From NCBI GenBank assembly GCA_017633615.1, contig JAGBPB010000052.1:15868-79867 (forward strand): 64,000 nt of DNA, given 5' to 3'. Below the pieces are notes generated by a model. The model had not been told where the DNA came from. It saw nothing but the letters and a program-made list of their open reading frames with translations, and did no database searches. Source of the stretch: Bacteroidaceae bacterium (GTDB lineage Bacteria; Bacteroidota; Bacteroidia; Bacteroidales; Bacteroidaceae). The position numbers and the translations under genes are program-made. This document shows, piece by piece, positions 58,086 through 64,000 of this stretch (position 1 is its first letter; the number at the start of each line of letters is the position of its first letter).

Positions 58086-59486
58086 TTATTTTCTTTCAAT
58101 ATCTGAAACTGTTTTTATCAGCAACGAGCCTAAGACACCGGCAGCAAGAGAGCCCATCAGAATGGCTATCTTGCCGGCATTTCTCATTTCCTCTACCGCT
58201 GCGGCATCCTGAAATGACAGAGTATCAACAAATATAGACATTGTAAAGCCTATGCCACCCAGGCAAGCCACAGCAAAAAACATTGCCCAGCCGGCTTTTT
58301 CAGGCATCTCACACAGTTTTGTTTTTATAGCCGCAAAACTGAAGAGTGTAATTCCCAGCGGTTTGCCCAGCACAAGACCCAGGAATATTCCAAGCCCTAC
58401 GCCACCCGTAACACCTGTCATGTTGAAGATGTTGAAATAGGATAGGTCCGGTATCTCCACTCCCGCATTTGCCAAAGCAAAAATAGGCATAATGAGATAA
58501 TTGACCCAAGGTGAAAGAGCATGCTCCACGCGATAACTCATATTGAGAGATCCGTATGCCGTCTGGTGTATGCGGCGCAAGAGATGACGCTGCGGTCCGT
58601 TAGGAAACATGGTCTCATCATCAATCTGATCAAACGACAGAAGTTTCTGTGAAAAGAACTTGATCTTATGCAGCACATAAGAGCGCTCGTAACGTGCCTT
58701 GGAGGGAATTATGAACGCCATCACCACACCAGACATGGTTGCATGAATACCTGAATAATAGAACAGTATCCACACAATTACTGCCAGTAACAGATATACC
58801 CAAATGCGTTTCTGTCCGAAATACTTGAAAAGCCAAGCCAGAAATATAACCACTACTGATAATGCCAGAAGCAGCAGATTTATATGACCGCCATAAAAGA
58901 TGGCTACCACAAGGATGGCAATCAGGTCATCGGCTATGGCAAGGGCGGTAAGAAACACCTTGAGTGAAACCGGAACCCTGTCACCCAGCACTGACAGAAT
59001 GCACACCGCAAAAGCGATATCAGTTGCAGTAGGGATACCCCAACCGGAAGCCTCAACAGTACCATGGTTAACCAGAGTGTAAAGAAGTGACGGCATAATT
59101 ACACCGCCAAATGCGGCTATCACCGGAAGAAGCGCTTTCTTTACTGATGATAGTTCTCCATGAGCGACTTCACGCTTGATTTCAAGACCTACGGTGAAAA
59201 AGAACACCACCATGAGAACATCATTGATGATCTTTTCTATGGTCATTCCATGAGGGAACAACCAATCAACGCTGCCCTCAGGACTCTGCATATGAATCTG
59301 TACACTGGTCTCAAGGAATGCGTGGTAATAGTGGCTTGTAGCAGGCAGATTAGCCAACAGCATTGCCACAATCACACAGATTAACAGCAGCACGCCCTGA
59401 AACCATGGCTGGCGTGACAGGCTGTTACGCTTACGGTTGAACTGGAGCATGCTCCTGTTCCAGGTATATATGGGGATAAGTTTCAT
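58086..59486 (-). CDS. nhaA: Na+/H+ antiporter NhaA
   Basis: The 466-residue inner-membrane antiporter has the functional aspartate pair D186-D187 in LAIADDLIAI and the earlier Asp156 in ATDIAFAV. FFFTVGLEIKRE is diagnostic. It is longer than the 388-residue E. coli protein because of an N-terminal extension and a loop. No terminator is seen before the next operon, 63 bases on, which has its own -7 box. Confidence 0.93.
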   Translation of the reverse strand: MKLIPIYTWNRSMLQFNRKRNSLSRQPWFQGVLLLICVIVAMLLANLPATSHYYHAFLETSVQIHMQSPEGSVDWLFPHGMTIEKIINDVLMVVFFFTVGLEIKREVAHGELSSVKKALLPVIAAFGGVIMPSLLYTLVNHGTVEASGWGIPTATDIAFAVCILSVLGDRVPVSLKVFLTALAIADDLIAILVVAIFYGGHINLLLLALSVVVIFLAWLFKYFGQKRIWVYLLLAVIVWILFYYSGIHATMSGVVMAFIIPSKARYERSYVLHKIKFFSQKLLSFDQIDDETMFPNGPQRHLLRRIHQTAYGSLNMSYRVEHALSPWVNYLIMPIFALANAGVEIPDLSYFNIFNMTGVTGGVGLGIFLGLVLGKPLGITLFSFAAIKTKLCEMPEKAGWAMFFAVACLGGIGFTMSIFVDTLSFQDAAAVEEMRNAGKIAILMGSLAAGVLGSLLIKTVSDIERK

Positions 59487-59508
59487 CCGGTTTTAAATAA
59501 AAAGTACA

Positions 59509-59537
59509 ACCGGCGGTCATTATCTCAGACCGCCGGT
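59509..59537 (-). terminator. Terminator of gpmI
   Basis: ACCGGCGGTC and GACCGCCGGT form a 10-bp perfect stem with a 9-base loop, followed on the minus strand by TACTTTTTATTT. Confidence 0.87.
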
Positions 59538-59558
59538 GTATTATTGTGTTTGATTGGG

Positions 59559-61061
59559 TTATTTTACAAGAACCTTGCCACTCATCTCAGCAGGTATGGG
59601 CAGGCCCATAATGGTGAGAATTGAAGGAGCCACATCGGCCAGGATACCGTTTTCAATCTTGGCATCCTTGCGCGGAGTTACGTAAATAGCGGGAACAGGA
59701 TTCAGTGAGTGAGCTGTATTGGGAGTGCCGTCACTGTTTACCGCATTGTCAGCATTGCCGTGGTCAGCAATGATTATAGCCTCATAGTTATGTGCCTTGG
59801 CTGCCTCGATAACATCATGAACGCAGGCATCAACAGCAACGACAGCCTTCTCAATTGCCTCATAAACGCCGGTATGACCAACCATATCACCGTTTGCAAA
59901 GTTCACTACTATAAAGTCATACTTGTCTGTGCCGATGGCCTCAACCAGCTTGTCACGGACAATGTAAGCGCTCATTTCAGGCTGCAGGTCATAGGTGGCA
60001 ACCTTTGGTGAAGGAACCAGGATGCGGTCCTCACCCTCAAACGGGAGCTCGCGGCCGCCGTTCAGGAAGAATGTGACGTGTGCATATTTCTCAGTCTCAG
60101 CAATGTGGAGCTGCTTGAGGTTCTGTGATGAGATGTACTCACCAAGAGTATTGGTGACATTCTCCTTATCGAACAGGATGTGAACACCGGTGAATGAAGC
60201 GTCATACGGAGTGAGGCAATAGTACTGCAGACCGGGGATGGTGTGCATACCCTCGGCATCCATATCCTTCTGGGTCAGAACGATAGTGAGCTCCTTAGCG
60301 CGGTCGTTACGGAAATTGAAGAAGATGATTGCATCGCCCTCCTCAATACGGCTGTCATAAGCCTCGTTTACGATAGGCTTCATGAACTCATCGGTAACGC
60401 CCTCGGCATAAGACTCCTCGACAGCCTTGACCATATCCGAAGCCTTACGGCCCTCACCGCCAACAAGCTGGTCATAAGCGATCTTTACACGCTCCCAACG
60501 CTTGTCACGATCCATTGCATAATAACGGCCGATGATGGTGGCAACCTTGTCACCGCGCTTTACAAGCTGGTCGATGAAACCCTTGCCGCTCTTGGGATCG
60601 GTATCACGGCCATCCATGAAGCAGTGTACGTATGTCTTGTCGATACCGTACTCACGGGCGATATCGGTAAGGCAGAACAGATGCTCCAGTGAGCTGTGAA
60701 CGCCGCCGTCCGATACAAGACCCATCAGATGCAGCTTCTTGCCGCTCTGCTTTGCATAACTGTAAGCCGATACGATCTCCTTGTTCTGACGGATGCTGCC
60801 GTCGGCGATAGCGCGGTTGACCTTAACCAGGTCCTGATATACCACGCGGCCTGCACCGATGTTGAGGTGACCTACCTCAGAGTTACCCATCTGACCGTCG
60901 GGAAGACCTACGTTCTCACCTGAAGCAAGAAGCTGTGCGTGAGGATAGTTGGCGTTCAGATAATCCATGTAAGGAGTGGGAGTGTTGTAGATCACATCGG
61001 CCTTGGAGCGGTTACCGATGCCCCAGCCGTCAAGAATCATAAGAAGTGCTTTCTGTTTCAT
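59559..61061 (-). CDS. gpmI: 2,3-bisphosphoglycerate-independent phosphoglycerate mutase
   Basis: The 500-residue glycolytic enzyme interconverts 3- and 2-phosphoglycerate with two manganese ions. The nucleophile Ser61 sits in [17 protein letters not shown], and metal ligands appear in [20 protein letters not shown] and [10 protein letters not shown]. Length matches the family. It is read alone, from its own promoter to its own terminator. Confidence 0.96.
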   Translation of the reverse strand: MKQKALLMILDGWGIGNRSKADVIYNTPTPYMDYLNANYPHAQLLASGENVGLPDGQMGNSEVGHLNIGAGRVVYQDLVKVNRAIADGSIRQNKEIVSAYSYAKQSGKKLHLMGLVSDGGVHSSLEHLFCLTDIAREYGIDKTYVHCFMDGRDTDPKSGKGFIDQLVKRGDKVATIIGRYYAMDRDKRWERVKIAYDQLVGGEGRKASDMVKAVEESYAEGVTDEFMKPIVNEAYDSRIEEGDAIIFFNFRNDRAKELTIVLTQKDMDAEGMHTIPGLQYYCLTPYDASFTGVHILFDKENVTNTLGEYISSQNLKQLHIAETEKYAHVTFFLNGGRELPFEGEDRILVPSPKVATYDLQPEMSAYIVRDKLVEAIGTDKYDFIVVNFANGDMVGHTGVYEAIEKAVVAVDACVHDVIEAAKAHNYEAIIIADHGNADNAVNSDGTPNTAHSLNPVPAIYVTPRKDAKIENGILADVAPSILTIMGLPIPAEMSGKVLVK

Positions 61062-61098
61062 ATATCGTATTTATTTAACCTTCAATTTTTTTGACCTG

Positions 61099-61106
61099 CA
61101 AAATTA
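61099..61106 (-). promoter_or_regulatory. -7 box for gpmI
   Basis: TAATTTTG on the minus strand matches TAnnTTTG, 38 bases before the ATG. Confidence 0.7.
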
Positions 61107-61151
61107 CAACATTTTCGGCACTTATGACTCATTAAAAATATGTAAAAAAAA

Positions 61152-61174
61152 GGTGACCGCATCAAGCAGTCACC
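61152..61174 (-). terminator. Terminator of the 61202 lipoprotein gene
   Basis: GGTGAC and GTCACC form a 6-bp stem with an 11-base loop, followed on the minus strand by TTTTTTT. Confidence 0.82.
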
Positions 61175-61201
61175 CTTTATGCTAACGGTATTGTCTAAGG
61201 A

Positions 61202-62644
61202 TCAATCCTCTTCTTCCTCATCCATATCAAACTGAGCCATCAAAGGACCTACCACCTTGAGTACTTTGTCCATGATAACCTGCTTGAACTGGTTGATATC
61301 TACACCCTTGAAGTAATCTTCAACAGAAACCTCATATGTCTTGCCTTTCTCGTCACGAACCTCCATGACCAGATAGCTGCTGACTTCCTTGACTAAATCG
61401 CCAACCGCATCAATGATACTGCTTTCCTCATCGTCATCCTTGTCTGCATTAGCCTTCTGGTCCTTGATGTACTTGACCTTCATTACGGCCTGCGGTTTCT
61501 CATAACCCTTGAAATATACGCCAACCTTGAACAGCTCATTGAACTTGGCAACCATATCCTCAAACTGATCATCTGTGAGAATTGTGCCGGCCATAAGAGA
61601 ACGCATATACTTAGCCAGAGCCTCATCCTTGAAAGGATTCTCAAGTGAGCCCTTGATCTCTATCTGACCGCCGCCTAATGATGCGTTTCCGGATACGGAC
61701 TTAAGCATCTCAGGATTCTGAACCCAAACAAGCATTGCGATAGAATCAGTAAAGTCAACATCTTTAAATACGGCATCAAGCTTTCCACCGATTGACAGCA
61801 GCTCAGTATTGCCATACTTAGCGGATAAATTACATGTGAAACCGGTAGTTTCATTGTAATTCAGACTGCCACCCAGATCATAGCCAACGGCCTTTACACT
61901 AACACTGGCTGACATTCTGGTTCCGTCAACGACAAAACTTTCATCGTCTGATCCGTTATCAGTAAACGATATGGTGTAATCAGAATCGAAATCACCCTTG
62001 ACTGAAGCAAGAACACTACCATCCAAAGTAAGTGTTACCTCAACAAGCTCCGGCAGAGCGACGTGAGAACTCAACTCTCTGTCAGCATTATAGTAATCAA
62101 GTGTAGTTGTTCCCTGGACCACCTTGGCCTTCAATGAGACGTCATGATCATCAATGGCTACATTAATCAACAGGTGATCAACATCACTATTAAATCTATT
62201 GATTACCACTGCTGCTACGGTATCACCATTGATTACCGAGTCAACAACCTGCATATCGGCTTCCATGAATAACGGACTCAAATCAATAGTCATTCCGTCA
62301 AAGACATCGAAATCACCGTTTATCAAAGAAATTGCATTAGAAATCTTCCTGATGAAAGCGGTATCTTTCATCAGGGTTGTGTCACTCAGGATAGGCATCA
62401 ATGACATATAACTCCATTTCTTGCCCACTACCTCTCCTACGACTGCGGCAGCCTGTGAAAGTTCTGTAAATTCAATTGCATTAGCAACACCTTCAAGTGA
62501 GGCCTGGATAGCCTGCTGTTGCTCTGTAAGAGTCATGTACTTTTCGCCGTCTTTTCCCTCATCGCCAATCTTGTCATCGTCGCAAGACATGAAGACGAAT
62601 GAACCTAATGCGAGCGCGAATACGCTAAAGAATAGTCTTTTCAT
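61202..62644 (-). CDS. Beta-rich lipoprotein with acidic C-terminus, function unknown
   Basis: A 480-residue protein with a lipobox (FMSCDDD), where the Asp run after Cys fits the surface-export signal described in Bacteroidetes lipoproteins. The centre (about 130-330) is rich in beta strands such as ISFTDNGSDD. The last part holds helices and ends in an acidic tail (FDMDEEEED). I recognise no named family. It has its own promoter and terminator. Confidence 0.7.
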   Translation of the reverse strand: MKRLFFSVFALALGSFVFMSCDDDKIGDEGKDGEKYMTLTEQQQAIQASLEGVANAIEFTELSQAAAVVGEVVGKKWSYMSLMPILSDTTLMKDTAFIRKISNAISLINGDFDVFDGMTIDLSPLFMEADMQVVDSVINGDTVAAVVINRFNSDVDHLLINVAIDDHDVSLKAKVVQGTTTLDYYNADRELSSHVALPELVEVTLTLDGSVLASVKGDFDSDYTISFTDNGSDDESFVVDGTRMSASVSVKAVGYDLGGSLNYNETTGFTCNLSAKYGNTELLSIGGKLDAVFKDVDFTDSIAMLVWVQNPEMLKSVSGNASLGGGQIEIKGSLENPFKDEALAKYMRSLMAGTILTDDQFEDMVAKFNELFKVGVYFKGYEKPQAVMKVKYIKDQKANADKDDDEESSIIDAVGDLVKEVSSYLVMEVRDEKGKTYEVSVEDYFKGVDINQFKQVIMDKVLKVVGPLMAQFDMDEEEED

Positions 62645-62672
62645 AATTATCGTGTTAGAATTGTATATGTGC

Positions 62673-62680
62673 CAAAGTTA
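62673..62680 (-). promoter_or_regulatory. -7 box for the 61202 lipoprotein gene
   Basis: TAACTTTG on the minus strand matches TAnnTTTG, 28 bases before the ATG. Confidence 0.7.
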
Positions 62681-62723
62681 CGCATTATTATAATATAGTG
62701 CGCACTGAAATGTGAAAAAATGT

Positions 62724-63938
62724 TTAGAACATGGCTTTGACACGCTCTACACCACTTATCAAGGCATCAATTTCGACCTTAGTGTTATAGAACGAGAACG
62801 ATGCACGCACCGTGCCGGGAATACCGTAACGGTCCATAAGCGGCTCGGCGCAGTGATGTCCGGTACGTACAGCTATACCAAGACGGTCCAAAAGGGTACC
62901 CATATCTGAAGGATGTATGTCTCCCACCAGAAATGATATGACGGCACTGCGATGAGCTGAGTTTCCTATAATCCGCATACCGGGAATTCCGTTCAATTTA
63001 CTGATAGCATACGCACAAAGGTCTGACTCGTAATCCGCAATGGCCTCCAGACCGATGGCCTGCACATAATCAAGAGCCGTTGCAAGCGCGATTGAACCTA
63101 CATAATCAGGAGTACCAGCCTCAAATCTGTACGGAAGTTCGTTGTAAGTAGTTTTTTCAAAGGTAACGCGCTTAATCATCTCACCTCCGCCCTGATAGGG
63201 AGGCATCTTCTCGAGCAGTTCCTTGCGGCCGTAGAGTACTCCGATACCCGTAGGACCATATATCTTGTGTCCGCTGAATGCATAGAAATCGGCATCAAGT
63301 TCCTTTACATCCACTTTTATGTGAGGTACTGACTGTGCACCGTCTATGGCTACAGGGATTCCGCGCGAATGAGCCTGACTTATAATTTCAGAAACCGGAT
63401 TCGTGGTACCTAACACATTGGAAACATGTGTAATGCTTACCAACTTGGTTTTATCAGACAAAAGCTTGACAAAAGCCTCCATATCCAGCTCTCCAAGGTC
63501 TGTTACAGGTATGACCTTCACGCTGAATCCGTATTTTTGGGCCTGAATCTGCCAAGGTACGATATTGCTGTGATGCTCCATACCGGAGATAATCACCTCA
63601 TCGCCCTCCTTTAGGAAAGCCTGCGCAAATGAGCTTGACAGAAGATTGATGCTCTCGGTAGTACCACGTGTGAATATAATCTCCTCTGTGCTGCCTGCTC
63701 CGATAAACATACGCACTTTCTCACGGGCAGCCTCCATCATATCGGTAGCCTGCTGCGAAAGGAAATGTATGCCACGATGTACGTTGGCGTTCACATTACA
63801 GTACGCCTCGCTGATTGAATCAATGACACACTGGGGTTTCTGGGTGGTTGCGGCATTATCTAAATAAACCAGCGGCTTACCATAGACCTCACGACCCAGA
63901 ATGGGGAAATCCTTACGTATGCGTTCTACATCAATCAT
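62724..63938 (-). CDS. sufS: Cysteine desulfurase SufS
   Basis: The 404-residue pyridoxal-phosphate enzyme takes sulfur from cysteine for iron-sulfur clusters. Lys225 in FSGHKIYGPTG binds the cofactor and Cys363 in RTGHHCAEPLM is the persulfide site. DNAATTQKP near the N-terminus and MEHHSNIVPW are group II hallmarks. ATG at 63938 lies 5 bases after the sufD stop. Confidence 0.95.
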   Translation of the reverse strand: MIDVERIRKDFPILGREVYGKPLVYLDNAATTQKPQCVIDSISEAYCNVNANVHRGIHFLSQQATDMMEAAREKVRMFIGAGSTEEIIFTRGTTESINLLSSSFAQAFLKEGDEVIISGMEHHSNIVPWQIQAQKYGFSVKVIPVTDLGELDMEAFVKLLSDKTKLVSITHVSNVLGTTNPVSEIISQAHSRGIPVAIDGAQSVPHIKVDVKELDADFYAFSGHKIYGPTGIGVLYGRKELLEKMPPYQGGGEMIKRVTFEKTTYNELPYRFEAGTPDYVGSIALATALDYVQAIGLEAIADYESDLCAYAISKLNGIPGMRIIGNSAHRSAVISFLVGDIHPSDMGTLLDRLGIAVRTGHHCAEPLMDRYGIPGTVRASFSFYNTKVEIDALISGVERVKAMF

Positions 63939-63943
63939 ATCAT

Positions 63944-64000
63944 TTATCTGCAAGCACGGCAACCCTCGCATTGTGAGAGTTCGCCGCGGAAACGTTTCTC
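63944..64000 (-). CDS. sufD: SufD C-terminal end (partial)
   Basis: The last 18 codons and stop of a gene cut by the window edge. They read EKRFRGELSQCEGCRACR, a tail that fits Bacteroidetes SufD, directly upstream of sufS as in suf operons. Identity rests on this short tail and its position. Confidence 0.7.
   Translation of the reverse strand, partial: EKRFRGELSQCEGCRACR

Overview
This 64 kb window comes from a chromosome of the order Bacteroidales, most like Prevotella or a close gut relative. The evidence is consistent: promoters of the Bacteroidetes form (TTTG, about 19 bases, then TAnnTTTG), few Shine-Dalgarno sites, an OmpA/TonB-receptor/lipoprotein-rich envelope, a C-terminal tail resembling a type IX secretion signal, a single-chain glycyl-tRNA synthetase, and a division and cell-wall (dcw) cluster lacking murF, murB and ddl. 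I see no phage, insertion sequence or CRISPR array. Both edge genes are cut (parC at the left, sufD at the right).

Layout. 1-1743: parC, running off the left edge. 1967-7845: glyS, an FKBP lipoprotein, a four-subunit 2-oxoacid:ferredoxin oxidoreductase and an outer-membrane barrel, ending in a shared terminator. 7906-12445: secreted and surface proteins, including an OmpA protein and a coiled-coil lipoprotein. 12650-17123: an operon alternating two XRE-cupin regulators with two acyl-CoA synthetases. 17302-20821: gyrB, a folded intergenic element, rpsT with tRNA-Glu, and recO. 20818-36126: the dcw cluster in the order mraZ, rsmH, ftsL, ftsI, murE, mraY, murD, ftsW, murG-murC, ftsQ, ftsA, ftsZ, with an MraZ operator at its head. 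MurG and MurC are one continuous protein here. 36279-42183: a SulP transporter, two valine tRNAs, small envelope proteins and a glycine-rich secreted esterase. 42239-45544: a BlaI/BlaR1-type pair with three dyads around its promoter.

45561-58054 is the most interesting part. Seven genes on the minus strand are packed with 4-base overlaps or gaps of 20 bases or fewer, behind one good promoter and ahead of one terminator. In order they encode a receiver-PP2C phosphatase, a membrane coiled-coil/beta-propeller protein, a large propeller sensor kinase whose phospho-acceptor histidine is aspartate, a soluble histidine kinase with that histidine intact, a TonB-dependent receptor with an N-terminal helical-repeat region, a one-module A-T-TE nonribosomal peptide synthetase-like enzyme with a cysteine thioesterase nucleophile, and a flavodiiron protein. 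This looks like a sense-make-import unit around a small amino-acid-derived molecule. The grouping is read directly from the sequence; the function is inference.

58086-64000 returns to housekeeping: nhaA, gpmI, an acidic-tailed lipoprotein, sufS and the end of sufD.
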